This document shows positions 9,079 through 18,664 of a stretch of 64,000 bases of DNA, piece by piece; position 1 is the first letter of the stretch; every line of letters begins with the position of its first letter. The stretch lies in NCBI RefSeq assembly GCF_900128885.1, contig NZ_FQTU01000001.1, positions 124,001 to 188,000 of the forward strand. Direction: 5' to 3'. The DNA comes from Alkalibacter saccharofermentans DSM 14828. GTDB lineage: Bacteria; Bacillota; Clostridia; Eubacteriales; Alkalibacteraceae. The notes beneath the pieces were generated by a model. It saw only the letters and a program-made list of their open reading frames with translations. It was not told where the DNA came from and did not search any database. The translations under genes were made by a program, and so were the position numbers.

Positions 9079-12000
9079 CTATCTGACTGTTACTGTAAAT
9101 GCACCGGTGGAGCTGGCCCCCAGAGCATCCGTGGCTTTATAGGTAAGGGTGTACCTGCCTGCTTGGCTGGTATCTACGTTGTTTACCGTGGAGTTATTGT
9201 AAGTGATGACAGGCCCGGATACGCTAACCTTATGGTCGTTGGGGTCGGTGGCGATAACCTTTAAGCTGTTTCTTGAAAAATTATCGCCCACGTTTATTTC
9301 TATCCCTTGAGTTGACCTTCCGTTGTACTGAAAAGAAATTTCAGGTGGCTGGTTTGTTTCATTCACAGTATAGCCCAGGGTGTCCGAATAGCTGTATGTT
9401 TTTGTCTCGGTCCTGCTGCCTGTAGTCACGTTGTACTGGTAGGTGAGAGTGGCAGTTATGGTTCCGCTTCCACCTGACATTCCGGTAATCGTGTAGTTGC
9501 CTTGACCAGATGAAGCTATTGATACCCTGCCGCTGTCGGCACTGACGCTTAGACCTTCAGGCACATCTACATAATCTCCGTTTTGTGTAACTCCTCGCAC
9601 TCTGATCGTAGTGCTGTCTCCCTGATCAAGTTCTATCTTGTCTACCGTCCCCCCGTTGTTGCCGAGTATGGCGATGTCTATTATGGTATTGCCCGTGTGC
9701 ACGTCGCATATATTGTCCATATTCGGAGCTAAAACCCCTTGTTCAGGAGACGGGACATAGTCAGCTCTTAATGCTTGAACGTTGCCGGGGAACCTGTCTT
9801 CCGGTTTCAGAATCCTTACGGTGCTCTGAATAAGATGTTCAGGACAAAAATCTGATGCAATCTTCCCGGTTGAGACGTCAATCCTAACTAAAATATGGTA
9901 GTTGTCCGATTCTGTAGGCACTGTTCCGGATATAAACTTCTCGCTGATAACTGTAGAACCCCTTGGGTCCTGGGCAGTCAGCTCAGTAGGGAGAAGTCCG
10001 GAAACTCTATCCACGCTTGCAGTGACTATGCCGCTCGGGGCGCTTGGAAAGTTTTTATTTTCAAGTCCCTGATGTATCTCCCGCATTACCTGTTCCCACA
10101 TGGACGCGGGACCGGGCTTGCTTCCGCCGTATATTCCTATGTTAAGGTTGTATGTCCTTCCTCCGGCTACAACTTTGTTCTGGTCGTATCCATACCATAC
10201 TGCAGCTGAGTAATAAGGGGAATAGCCTGCAAACCAGGCGTGCATCTGGTCGTTGGTGGTACCGGTCTTGCCTGCTATCTGCATGCCTGAAACCGAGAGG
10301 GAAGTGGTGCCCCCTCGCACTCCTGACATCATTACGTCTGTCAAAAGGTAGGCTGTCTGTTCAGAAAACACCCTTATCTTCTCCTGTGGGTTGTCCAGAA
10401 CCACGTTTCCTCCTTGATCTTCAACCTTGGTGTAAAGTATAGGCTCGTTTCGCACTCCTTCACCGGGGAATGTGCTAAAAGCGCTGGCCATGGCCAAAGT
10501 GGACTGTCCGTAGGTGTATCCTCCAAGTGACAAGGCTGCAGCGTTTTTGTCATCTTCCTCGATGGTCAGTCCCAAAAGCTCTGCGTATTTAATAGAGGTT
10601 TCAATTCCTACATCGTAAAGAGCCTGAACTGCAATCGTATTTTTAGATCTTCTCAAGCCTTCTCTGATGGTCGTCATCCCTGCATAGCTGCTTTCTCCTG
10701 CATTGCCGGGCGTCCAACTGCCTATCTGTATAGGAACGTCGTCATATGTTTTGGCAAGGGTCAGTTTTTTGCTGTCTATTCCGGGAGCATAAACTGTCAG
10801 TGGCTTAGTAGATGATCCCACTTGGAATCTCTGAGTAGCCCTGTTTAAAGAACGGCTGCTTTCCTTGCTTCTTCCTCCGATGAGACCTACCACATAGCCG
10901 GTTTGGTTGTCGATGATGGTCATGGCTGCCTCAGGAGTATAGTTGATTTCCTCATCAAGCTCCTTGCTCCTTGCTTCAGAAGCCTGTCTTGCCACAGATG
11001 ACTGTCTTGGGAACAGGGAGTCATCGCTGAACTTATCATCCAGGACCTTCTGAACATCAGGATCTATAGTCGAGTATATCGTAAGGCCTGAATTCAGCAG
11101 GTAGGTTTGAGCTTCTTCTCTTGTAGTGAAGTTGAAATTGTCAGACTCCAGCAGGTCCCGGGTTATCTGATCATAAAGTGTATCGGTAAAATAAGAATAT
11201 ATTTCGGTTTTAGGTGGTTCTTGAAGGCCGAAATCATTGTTTTTCAGTTGCTCAACAGCAATTTCGTATTCTTCCTGACTTATGTGGCCAAGCTCTCTCA
11301 TCTTGGCTACTACCGCCAGAGCCCTGGACTGGTTGCGCTCGTTGTAAGCGACTTTTCCGTCTTCATCCTTCTTTATGCCAAAGGAACCGTCCTCGAGTTC
11401 TTCTATTATATAAGGCCTGTAGTTTGCAGGACTTACTATTATCGAAGCGAGTGTAGCCGCCTGGGCTATGGTGATTTCTGAAACGTCTTTCCCATAGTAT
11501 ACTTCCGAGGCAGACTGTACGCCCCAAGCGTAAGAGAAGTTTATTTTATTTAAATAAGCCTCCAAGATCTGCTCTTTGGTATAAACCTTCTCCAGTTCTC
11601 TAGCCAGATGCATCTCCACGACTTTTCGCTCGAGAGCTTTGTCAGGAGTCAGATGGGTCAGCTTTATAAGCTGCTGGGTAATGGTGCTGCCTCCTGGCCC
11701 GCTTAGTGAACCGGTTCTGAATACTTCCAGGCCGGCTCGGGTCAGACCTCTTAAATCTACGCCGTTATGAGTTTTGAAGCGTTCATCCTCAATGGATATG
11801 AAAGCATACTGAACCATTTCGGGTATCTCGTCAATAGAAACGATCTCTCGTTTTTCAGTTCCTTGAAGCTCCTGGTAAAAATCTCCGTTTTTATCCAAAA
11901 TTCTCGATGGCTCGATATATTCAAACCTGCTCATGTCAAGCTCAGGCGCATCCTGAATCCACGAGTAGGCTACAGCTCCACCCACTATGCCTCCCACAAG

Positions 12001-12147
12001 AATCAATGCCAACAGGATTATCCCAAACCATTTCAATGCTTTAAAGGCTTTCTGCTTTCCGGTAAGGGGTTTTTTGCTTCTCTTTTTTCTTTTATTATTG
12101 GTAGAACCCTGGGGAACCTTGTCTTTCGAATTTGAGTTTTGTGACAT
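9079..12147 (-). CDS. Class A penicillin-binding protein (PBP1A type) with Ig-like tail
   Basis: 1022 residues from the ATG at 12147, which has AGGAGG 7 nt upstream; an upstream ATG at 12177 lacks such a site. Order: basic cytoplasmic tail, one membrane helix (about 37-60), GT51 glycosyltransferase (EDERFKTHNGVD, GGSTITQQL), then transpeptidase with SxxK in GSSTKPLT (about 445), SxN in RSKNTIAV (about 502) and KTGTT (about 627). The last roughly 220 residues are Ser/Thr/Gly-rich and look like two Ig-like or cadherin-like modules, longer than minimal PBP1A. It polymerises and cross-links peptidoglycan outside the membrane. Confidence 0.94.
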   Translation of the reverse strand: MSQNSNSKDKVPQGSTNNKRKKRSKKPLTGKQKAFKALKWFGIILLALILVGGIVGGAVAYSWIQDAPELDMSRFEYIEPSRILDKNGDFYQELQGTEKREIVSIDEIPEMVQYAFISIEDERFKTHNGVDLRGLTRAGLEVFRTGSLSGPGGSTITQQLIKLTHLTPDKALERKVVEMHLARELEKVYTKEQILEAYLNKINFSYAWGVQSASEVYYGKDVSEITIAQAATLASIIVSPANYRPYIIEELEDGSFGIKKDEDGKVAYNERNQSRALAVVAKMRELGHISQEEYEIAVEQLKNNDFGLQEPPKTEIYSYFTDTLYDQITRDLLESDNFNFTTREEAQTYLLNSGLTIYSTIDPDVQKVLDDKFSDDSLFPRQSSVARQASEARSKELDEEINYTPEAAMTIIDNQTGYVVGLIGGRSKESSRSLNRATQRFQVGSSTKPLTVYAPGIDSKKLTLAKTYDDVPIQIGSWTPGNAGESSYAGMTTIREGLRRSKNTIAVQALYDVGIETSIKYAELLGLTIEEDDKNAAALSLGGYTYGQSTLAMASAFSTFPGEGVRNEPILYTKVEDQGGNVVLDNPQEKIRVFSEQTAYLLTDVMMSGVRGGTTSLSVSGMQIAGKTGTTNDQMHAWFAGYSPYYSAAVWYGYDQNKVVAGGRTYNLNIGIYGGSKPGPASMWEQVMREIHQGLENKNFPSAPSGIVTASVDRVSGLLPTELTAQDPRGSTVISEKFISGTVPTESDNYHILVRIDVSTGKIASDFCPEHLIQSTVRILKPEDRFPGNVQALRADYVPSPEQGVLAPNMDNICDVHTGNTIIDIAILGNNGGTVDKIELDQGDSTTIRVRGVTQNGDYVDVPEGLSVSADSGRVSIASSGQGNYTITGMSGGSGTITATLTYQYNVTTGSRTETKTYSYSDTLGYTVNETNQPPEISFQYNGRSTQGIEINVGDNFSRNSLKVIATDPNDHKVSVSGPVITYNNSTVNNVDTSQAGRYTLTYKATDALGASSTGAFTVTVR

Positions 12148-12182
12148 GTTTGTGCCTCCTTGGTTAGAAATTATCAAGTATA

Positions 12183-12212
12183 ATTATAATATTATTAGAC
12201 CGCAAATATCAA
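12183..12212 (-). promoter_or_regulatory. Likely promoter of the PBP gene
   Basis: On the minus strand TTGATA (12207-12212) is followed after 18 nt by TATAAT (12183-12188), about 36 nt upstream of the chosen start codon. Confidence 0.6.
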
Positions 12213-12391
12213 TCATTTTAATCTTTTATTACTTTTTGGCTAATCCTTGGACATAATTTGTACATATAAATTAAGATTTTCTAAAGGTTGGGTTAATCTG
12301 ATTTTAATCGTATTTTAGATTTATGTGTGATAAAATCTTTTTAGACTATTTTTTTAGACTATTACTAAAATATTGTACAAAAGGTGATTTG

Positions 12392-13483
12392 ATGAAAATA
12401 ATGCAAAACAAAAAATATTTGGCCATAGACCTCACATTTGCAGTCTTGGCTGTAGGCTTGTTTTTGATTCTGGGCAGGTTTATCATTAATGTGATGGCTC
12501 CATTCGTATACGCCTTGGTCTTGTCATATTTGCTGGACCCGGTTGTCAAATTCATGGAAAAGAGAAAGATAAAAAGAATCTGGGCCATAATAATAATATT
12601 CCTATCCATGATAGTCATCATATCCCTGCTTTTCATGAGCTTTATACCCCAGCTTGTGGAGGATGTGACCGTTCTTGTTAGGGAGATACCCGGTATATTC
12701 TCCTTTGTGGAGCAGTTCGTAGCGGATATTAAAAGTGGAGAGTCGGATTTCTTTCCGGCACTCATGCCGGAAGGTTTATACGATTTTTTAGACTTGGATT
12801 CCCAGTTTGAAAGGATATCAACCTGGCTTAGCAACTCCCTGTCCCAGTTTACTTCTGCTTTGGTGGAGTCAACCAAGAGCCTTTTAAATATCATAATGAC
12901 TCCACTGATTACCTTTTACTATCTTAAAGACAAGGAAAAATTCTTTGGGGGAGCTATGGGGCGGTTAAGTGAAAATACAAAACTCAGGTTAACAGATATA
13001 GGTTCAAGAATCGACAAGGTGTTTGGCGGATTCATAAAGGGGCAGGTCCTGATAGCCGCATTTGTCGGCATATTGACCGGAATCGGATGCAGGCTTATAG
13101 GGGTGCCCTATTCATTGACAATCGGTCTGGTTGCAGGGGTGACCAATATAATACCCTACTTCGGTCCTTGGCTTGGAGGCATCCTCCCAGTGATACTAGC
13201 CCTTATGAACGCACCTTTGACCGCTTTATGGGTTGTCTTGCTCATAGTAGTAATACAGCAGGTGGAATCAGCATTCATCTCGCCTCAAGTAATGTCCCAC
13301 AGCGTGGGACTGCATCCTCTTTCAGTAATGTTTTCTGTATTGCTCTTTGGAAACGCCATGGGTATACCAGGGATGATACTGGGTGTTCCCATAACCGGAA
13401 CCATAAAAGTGATGTACAATTATTTTCTGGAGTTCAGGCGTGAAGTAAGGACAAATGATATACTCGACAGCGACAGCCAATAA
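12392..13483 (+). CDS. AI-2E family transporter (YrrI-like permease)
   Basis: 363 residues from the ATG at 12392, preceded by AAAGGTGAT; the frame is open further upstream but without a good ribosome site. Hydrophobic segments fit about eight membrane helices. The family motifs GFIKGQVLIAAFVGILTG and GVTNIIPYFGPWLGGILP are present. Members export small molecules or ions; AI-2 transport is proven for only some, so substrate is unknown. It directly precedes the alaS T-box, as yrrI does in B. subtilis. Confidence 0.9.
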   Translation: MKIMQNKKYLAIDLTFAVLAVGLFLILGRFIINVMAPFVYALVLSYLLDPVVKFMEKRKIKRIWAIIIIFLSMIVIISLLFMSFIPQLVEDVTVLVREIPGIFSFVEQFVADIKSGESDFFPALMPEGLYDFLDLDSQFERISTWLSNSLSQFTSALVESTKSLLNIIMTPLITFYYLKDKEKFFGGAMGRLSENTKLRLTDIGSRIDKVFGGFIKGQVLIAAFVGILTGIGCRLIGVPYSLTIGLVAGVTNIIPYFGPWLGGILPVILALMNAPLTALWVVLLIVVIQQVESAFISPQVMSHSVGLHPLSVMFSVLLFGNAMGIPGMILGVPITGTIKVMYNYFLEFRREVRTNDILDSDSQ

Positions 13484-13493
13484 TCTGGCCGTA

Positions 13494-13522
13494 TTGACAT
13501 ACGCCAAAAATTTATTTATAAT
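13494..13522 (+). promoter_or_regulatory. Consensus sigma-A promoter of the alaS T-box transcript
   Basis: TTGACA (13494-13499), exactly 17 nt, then TATAAT (13517-13522): a perfect consensus housekeeping promoter just downstream of the permease stop and upstream of the T-box leader. Confidence 0.87.
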
Positions 13523-13539
13523 TAGTTATTGTTTAAATA

Positions 13540-13759
13540 ATTGCAATGAAGGAAACATGCTTCGCTTGTGCAGAATACCCAGAGATAAAACCCCAGGCTG
13601 AGAGGTTTTAATTAACGGCATGCGATGTGCTCTTCCGGAGCAAGGGTTAGAAATATCCCCGTAGGGCGCGATAAGCCTGTCAAAGTGAATCCCAAGGATT
13701 AATTAGGGTGGTACCGCGGATATGTCCGTCCCTTGCGCATGCAAGAGGCGGATTTTTTT
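13540..13759 (+). promoter_or_regulatory. T-box leader controlling alaS
   Basis: The diagnostic T-box AGGGTGGTACCGCGG is at 13705-13719. It is followed by an intrinsic terminator: arms 13725-13736 and 13741-13752 with a GCAT loop, then seven T at 13753-13759. The upstream leader contains Stem I-type segments including an AGAG element near 13580. The T-box bulge can pair either with uncharged tRNA-Ala (antiterminator) or leave the terminator to form. I could not place the Ala specifier codon with confidence; GCT in the segment near 13606 is one candidate. This fills the 322-bp gap before alaS. Confidence 0.93.
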
Positions 13760-13805
13760 GTGTGAAAATAAAAGAATCTCATTTTAATAGGAGGAAGATA
13801 AAACA

Positions 13806-16442
13806 ATGAAACAGCTTGGACTTAACGAAATCAGGGAAATGTATTTAAGCTACTTTGAAAGCAAGGGGCACCTGCGCAAAAAAAGCGCGCCATTGGTTCC
13901 GATAAATGACGACAGCCTATTGTTGATAAACTCAGGGATGGCCCCGCTGAAGCCTTATTTTACAGGGGAGGAAATGCCCCCAAGCAAAAGGATGACTACT
14001 TGCCAAAAGTGCATCCGTACTCCGGATATAGAAAACGTAGGAAAGACAGCCAGGCATGGCACTTTTTTCGAGATGCTCGGCAACTTTTCATTTGGAGACT
14101 ATTTTAAAAAGGAAGCTATAGCATGGGCGTGGGAATTCGTTACAGAAGTGATGAAGATACCAGAGGAGCTTTTGTTTGTTTCAATATACGAAGATGACGA
14201 CGAAGCTTTCGATATATGGCATAATGAAGTCGGCCTAAAGCCGGAAAAAATCGTTAGGCTGGGAAAGGCAGACAACTTTTGGGAGCATGGTCTCGGGCCC
14301 TGTGGACCATGCTCTGAGATCTATTTTGACAGAGGTGAAAAATACGGCTGCGACGATCCGAACTGCGCCGTTGGCTGCGAATGCGATAGATACATAGAGT
14401 TCTGGAACCTCGTATTCACCCAATTTGACAAGGACGAAGGCGGTAATTACAACCCTCTTGAAAACCCAAACATCGATACCGGCATGGGACTTGAGAGAAT
14501 GGCCACAATAATGCAAAGCGTCGATACTATATTCGAAGTGGACACCATAAAGCATGTATTGGACACCATTTGCTCATTGGCAGGCATCTCCTACAATAAG
14601 GATGAAAAGATGGACATATCTGTGCGTGTCATAACCGATCATATTCGAAGCGTTAGCTTCATGGTAGGTGACGGAGTGCTTCCAAGCAACGAGGGAAGAG
14701 GCTACGTGCTCAGAAGGCTCTTAAGGCGAGCTGCAAGACACGGGAAGCTTTTAGGAATCGAAGGAGCGTTTTTATCCGAGCTTTCAAAGGAAGTTGAAAA
14801 AATGTCCGGAGAAGCTTATCCCGAGCTTTCAGAAAAGAAGGACTATATAGCAAAGGTAATAAGAATAGAAGAAGAAAAATTCCAAGAAACCATAGATCAA
14901 GGATTATCGATCTTGGAAGAGGAAATAAAAAATCTAAAATCCAGGGAGGAAAATATCCTCTCAGGAGAAGCTGCCTTCAAGTTATATGACACCTTTGGAT
15001 TCCCCCTGGATCTAACCAGAGATATCCTGGAAGAATCCGGCATGGATGTTGATGAGGACAAGTTCCACGAAGAGATGCAAAAGCAAAAGGATAGGGCAAG
15101 GAAGGCAAGGCTGGAAAAAGAAATCGGCGCATGGGGAGAAGATCCCTTTGCATTTCTCGGATCAAACGCCCTTACTGAATTCCTAGGATATGACTTTATG
15201 GACAGCCACAGTACAGTTTTAGGCCTAGTGGTTGAAGGTTCCGAAGCCATATCTGCTGCTGAAGGCAGTGAAATATTGCTGGTTCTTGATAAGACGCCCT
15301 TTTATGCAGAAAGCGGAGGTCAGGTAGGTGATATCGGAAGCATAAGCACCGGAGATTGTGACATCAAGATCACTGACTGTAAAAAGGGAAGCCTTGGCAG
15401 ACACATTCATTACGGTAAAATCACAAGGGGAAGCTTAAAGGTGGGAGAAAAGGTTCACTGCGTAGTGGATAGGACCAATAGGATGTCCATAGCGAGAAAC
15501 CACACTGCGACGCACCTTCTTCACAAAACGCTAAAAGACGTATTGGGTTCTCACGTAGAGCAGGCTGGCTCCCTTGTAGATCCATATAAATTCAGGTTTG
15601 ACTTTAATCACTTTGAAAAGATGACTGCAGAAGAAATCTCCAAGGTGGAGAAGAGGATAAACCAGGCTATACAAAAGTCAATGGAGATAGAAAAGTTCGA
15701 AACCGATATCGAATCTGCGCAAAAGCTGGGAGCTACTGCACTTTTTGGTGAAAAGTACGGCGATACGGTAAGAGTGGTAAAAATAGATGACTACAGCATG
15801 GAGCTTTGTGGAGGAACCCACTTAGACAACGTCAGCCAGATAGGCTTATTCAAAATCGTATCTGAAAACGGAGTGGCATCAGGAGTCAGAAGGATAGAGG
15901 GAGTCACTGGGATAAATACACTTAAGTATGTGGACAAACTGGAAAATACCTTGAAGCAGACTGCAGCCGCCCTTAAAGCGACACCGGAGAACATGATTCA
16001 AAGGATAGAAGACATCTATGGGGCTAACAAGACATTGGAAAAAGAATTAAGCGCCCTGAAGCAGCAGCTTAACAAAAATGCCGCTGATGAGTATGTAAAC
16101 AAGGTAGAGGAAATAAACACTGTCAGGTTCCTGGCTATAGAAGCATCCGGCTATGAGATGGAAGACCTTAGAAATCTTGCTGACGGATTAAGAGACAAGA
16201 TCCAAGGCGTGGTAGTTGCCGCAGGTGATAAGGATGGAAAGGTCAACATCGTAGTGATGGGCACAAAGGACGCCGTAGCCAAGGGATTCCATGCCGGCAA
16301 GCTTGTTAAAGAAGCCGCATCAGTAACCGGTGGCGGCGGTGGCGGAAGGCCTGACATGGCTCAAGCCGGAGGAAAAGATTCTTCTAAAATCAAGGAAGCC
16401 CTTGAAAAAGCCAAAGAAGTTATGCAAAATCAGCTGGGTTGA
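13806..16442 (+). CDS. alaS: Alanyl-tRNA synthetase
   Basis: 878 residues, full length for the family. Class II catalytic core at the N-terminus (SGMAPLKPYFTG, RTPDIENVGKTARHGTFFEML), editing-domain zinc motifs HTATHLLH near residue 566 and CGGTH near 668, and a C-terminal Gly-rich C-Ala domain with GGGGGGRPDMAQAGG. It charges tRNA-Ala and clears Ser/Gly mischarged tRNA. The start is set by GGAGG upstream and the normal N-terminal sequence. Expression is set by the T-box leader in front. Confidence 0.97.
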   Translation: MKQLGLNEIREMYLSYFESKGHLRKKSAPLVPINDDSLLLINSGMAPLKPYFTGEEMPPSKRMTTCQKCIRTPDIENVGKTARHGTFFEMLGNFSFGDYFKKEAIAWAWEFVTEVMKIPEELLFVSIYEDDDEAFDIWHNEVGLKPEKIVRLGKADNFWEHGLGPCGPCSEIYFDRGEKYGCDDPNCAVGCECDRYIEFWNLVFTQFDKDEGGNYNPLENPNIDTGMGLERMATIMQSVDTIFEVDTIKHVLDTICSLAGISYNKDEKMDISVRVITDHIRSVSFMVGDGVLPSNEGRGYVLRRLLRRAARHGKLLGIEGAFLSELSKEVEKMSGEAYPELSEKKDYIAKVIRIEEEKFQETIDQGLSILEEEIKNLKSREENILSGEAAFKLYDTFGFPLDLTRDILEESGMDVDEDKFHEEMQKQKDRARKARLEKEIGAWGEDPFAFLGSNALTEFLGYDFMDSHSTVLGLVVEGSEAISAAEGSEILLVLDKTPFYAESGGQVGDIGSISTGDCDIKITDCKKGSLGRHIHYGKITRGSLKVGEKVHCVVDRTNRMSIARNHTATHLLHKTLKDVLGSHVEQAGSLVDPYKFRFDFNHFEKMTAEEISKVEKRINQAIQKSMEIEKFETDIESAQKLGATALFGEKYGDTVRVVKIDDYSMELCGGTHLDNVSQIGLFKIVSENGVASGVRRIEGVTGINTLKYVDKLENTLKQTAAALKATPENMIQRIEDIYGANKTLEKELSALKQQLNKNAADEYVNKVEEINTVRFLAIEASGYEMEDLRNLADGLRDKIQGVVVAAGDKDGKVNIVVMGTKDAVAKGFHAGKLVKEAASVTGGGGGGRPDMAQAGGKDSSKIKEALEKAKEVMQNQLG

Positions 16443-16575
16443 TAAACATTCTCAAATGTCTGGCAGACCCTAAAAAATAGCTTGTAATTTTTAGCATTAT
16501 GATTTAAACTCATATTAAGGATTTGCAATTGACCGAAAGTATTTTGATGAAGTTTACAAGAAGGAGCGAAAGTAT

Positions 16576-16842
16576 ATGGACAATGACAATAATAAAGACT
16601 ACACCGTGAAGTTTGATATCGAACAGGACAAATCTCAGCAGATCAAGGATTTGGTTAAAGAGGTATACTCCGCTCTAACAGAAAAGGGCTATACGCCTGT
16701 GAATCAACTTGTAGGATATATAATGTCCGGAGATCCTACATATATAACCAGTTACAAAAATGCACGTAATCTAATTAAAAAAGTCGAAAGAGACGAGCTT
16801 TTGGAAGAGTTGATCAAGGAGTACTTCAATCATCTGGATTAA
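16576..16842 (+). CDS. IreB family regulatory protein (YrzL, DUF965)
   Basis: 88 residues with the compact family core KDLVKEVYSALTEKGY and NQLVGYIMSGDPTYITSY. In Enterococcus, IreB is a small phosphoprotein substrate of the PASTA kinase IreK in the cell-envelope stress pathway. The gene follows alaS, as yrzL does in B. subtilis. A good ribosome site (AAGGAG) precedes the ATG, and a strong terminator follows the stop, cutting it off from the ruvX genes that normally come next. Confidence 0.92.
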   Translation: MDNDNNKDYTVKFDIEQDKSQQIKDLVKEVYSALTEKGYTPVNQLVGYIMSGDPTYITSYKNARNLIKKVERDELLEELIKEYFNHLD

Positions 16843-16846
16843 ATTT

Positions 16847-16877
16847 AAAGGCCCTTTTTTAAAGGGCCTTTCTTTTT
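16847..16877 (+). terminator. Intrinsic terminator after ireB
   Basis: AAAGGCCCT (16847-16855) pairs with AGGGCCTTT (16863-16871), followed by a T-rich run. Confidence 0.88.
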
Positions 16878-16886
16878 CTAGAGGAA

Positions 16887-17260
16887 ATCATTTTGACCTA
16901 AGCGAGATATCTCAGGAATAACGTTGTTTAGTAATAGTATATGCTGGATAATCGTTAAACATGGTGGGACAATGGTTAATGGTTCGCTTCGCTCACGTGG
17001 GATGCTCCCTTTGGTCGCGGAAAAAGCTCGTTTTACTCGCGAGAAAAGCGCAACGCGCGTGTTTCAATCTTGCTTTTAGAGACAGTTTTTACGAGACGGA
17101 GTCTCATTTCTCGACTGCGCAGCAGTCATTTCCCGTGCGGCAGAGCCGGACAATAAACAGTCGCATCAGCGACTAAACGACTGTTTGCCAACCGTTTCCC
17201 GATTGCCCCACAATCGTTTGACCTGTATTTCTCGACTCACCGAGTACCGACTAACAATTT
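16887..17260. repeat. Long intergenic hairpin-array repeat, copy 1
   Basis: This fills the gap between ireB and the aldo/keto reductase gene. About 250 bp (16889-17136) is nearly the same as 22250-22499. It begins with half of the CTGTCAT element family (AAGCGAGATATCTCAGG) and then carries small perfect hairpins: GAGAC-gga-GTCTC at 17093, GACTGC-gca-GCAGTC at 17113, CGGC-aga-GCCG at 17138 and AGTCGC-atca-GCGACT at 17159. A 71-codon frame across it has no coding features. Origin unknown. Confidence 0.85.
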
Positions 17261-17279
17261 AAACCTTTATGAGGTAGAT

Positions 17280-18227
17280 ATGATATACAATATATTAGGA
17301 AAAACAGGCCTAAAGGTCTCAAAATTGTGTTTCGGAAGCCTTACCCTTGGTCCCCTGCAGGCAAACCTGTCTGTTGAAGAAGCCGGAGACCTTATCGCCT
17401 TGGCCAGCGAAAAGGGAATCAACTTCATTGATACAGCAGATCTTTATGGGAACTACCCACATATCAAAGAAGGCTTAAAGCGCAGCAAAAAGGACTGGGT
17501 CATTGCATCAAAGTCCTATGACTACGATAAGCAGGGAATGAAGGCGAGCATCGAAAAAGCAAGAAAAGAAATGGACAGGGATGTCATCGATATATTCATG
17601 CTCCACGAAACAGAAAGCGAGCATACCATCCGTGGACACTGGGAAGCCGTTGAATATTTGCTTGAAGAAAAAATCAAAGGCAAGATAAAAGCAGTTGGAG
17701 TTTCAACCCACAGAATCGAGGGAGTCGAAGGGGCCTGCAAATACCGGGAGGTGGAAGTTATACACCCAATCTTTAATTATAAAGGCCTCGGCATAGAAGA
17801 CGGTGATGCAGTTCAGATGGAAAAAGCCTTAAAGTCAGCCAGCTCGGTGGGTAAAGGCATATTTGCAATGAAGCCTTTAGGGGGTGGAAACCTTATTAGC
17901 TCACGAATTAGAGCCTTTGATTATATAAAAAGAAAAACCTATATACACTCTGTTGCAATCGGCATGCAGTCGGCAGAGGAGCTGGAGTACAACTGCTCCA
18001 TGATTATTGGAGAAAACATACCAGAAAGCATATCAAAGGCAACAGCAGATAGAACCAGGCACCTGCACATCGATTCATGGTGCAATGGATGCAAAAGCTG
18101 TGTAGATGTATGCGGTCAAAACGCTCTGAATATAATAGCGGGTAAAGCCGTTGTAAATAAAAGAAAATGCATTTTATGCGGATATTGCAGTGCTTCATGT
18201 CCGCAATTTTGCATCAAGGTGGTATAA
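17280..18227 (+). CDS. Aldo/keto reductase with C-terminal 4Fe-4S ferredoxin domain
   Basis: 315 residues. The AKR barrel covers about 1-260 with FGSLTLGPLQ, the active-site region DTADLYGNY and FMLHETE. The last 50 residues hold two cysteine clusters, CNGCKSCVDVC and CILCGYCSASC, of the ferredoxin type, able to bind two 4Fe-4S clusters. Such proteins are common in anaerobes; substrates are mostly unknown. The gene stands between ireB and ruvX, where B. subtilis has nothing, next to a repeat. The ruvX start codon lies 1 nt after its stop, so ruvX is now read from the same transcript. Confidence 0.92.
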   Translation: MIYNILGKTGLKVSKLCFGSLTLGPLQANLSVEEAGDLIALASEKGINFIDTADLYGNYPHIKEGLKRSKKDWVIASKSYDYDKQGMKASIEKARKEMDRDVIDIFMLHETESEHTIRGHWEAVEYLLEEKIKGKIKAVGVSTHRIEGVEGACKYREVEVIHPIFNYKGLGIEDGDAVQMEKALKSASSVGKGIFAMKPLGGGNLISSRIRAFDYIKRKTYIHSVAIGMQSAEELEYNCSMIIGENIPESISKATADRTRHLHIDSWCNGCKSCVDVCGQNALNIIAGKAVVNKRKCILCGYCSASCPQFCIKVV

Positions 18228-18228
18228 C

Positions 18229-18645
18229 ATGATAAGATATATGGGACTGGATGTAGGCGATAGAACTATAGGTGTTGCCGTATCCGATCTTCTGGGGCTC
18301 ACGGCACAAAGCCTAAAGACCATAAAAAGGGCAAGCCTGGACAAAGACCTGGAAGAACTAAAAAGTATTATTGAAGAAAAATCCGTGACCGTACTGGTTA
18401 TCGGTATACCCAAGAACATGAACGGCTCCATTGGTTCCCAGGGAGAAAAGGTGATTGGATTTTCAAATTATCTTAAGAAACGTCTAAAAGTGGAAATAGT
18501 TCACTGGGATGAGAGGCTTACCAGTAAATTTGCCGACAACCTCATGCTCGAAGGGGACGTAAAAAGAAAAAAACGAAAAGAAAAGATTGATATGATGGCA
18601 GCGCAAAATATTCTGCAAAGCTACATGGATTCTAAAAATATTTAA
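18229..18645 (+). CDS. ruvX: Putative pre-16S rRNA nuclease / Holliday junction resolvase-like RuvX (YqgF)
   Basis: 138 residues from the ATG at 18229, which has AAGGTGG upstream and gives the conserved start MIRYMGLDVGDRTIGVAVSD; a longer upstream frame overlaps the reductase. RNase H-like fold with Asp near residue 7, IGIPKNMNGSIG, and WDERLTSKFA. In E. coli YqgF is needed for 16S rRNA 5' end maturation; resolvase activity was proposed from fold. Followed by the DUF1292 gene as in other Bacillota. Confidence 0.93.
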   Translation: MIRYMGLDVGDRTIGVAVSDLLGLTAQSLKTIKRASLDKDLEELKSIIEEKSVTVLVIGIPKNMNGSIGSQGEKVIGFSNYLKKRLKVEIVHWDERLTSKFADNLMLEGDVKRKKRKEKIDMMAAQNILQSYMDSKNI

Positions 18646-18664
18646 ATTACAGGAGGTAACAACT

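Noticed and set aside
9895..12256. Several plus-strand frames across the PBP gene
   Set aside because: All antisense to the penicillin-binding protein; composition reflects the real gene.
16961..17176. 71-codon frame in the long repeat
   Set aside because: Spans hairpin units, is not kept open in the second repeat copy, and has no ribosome site.
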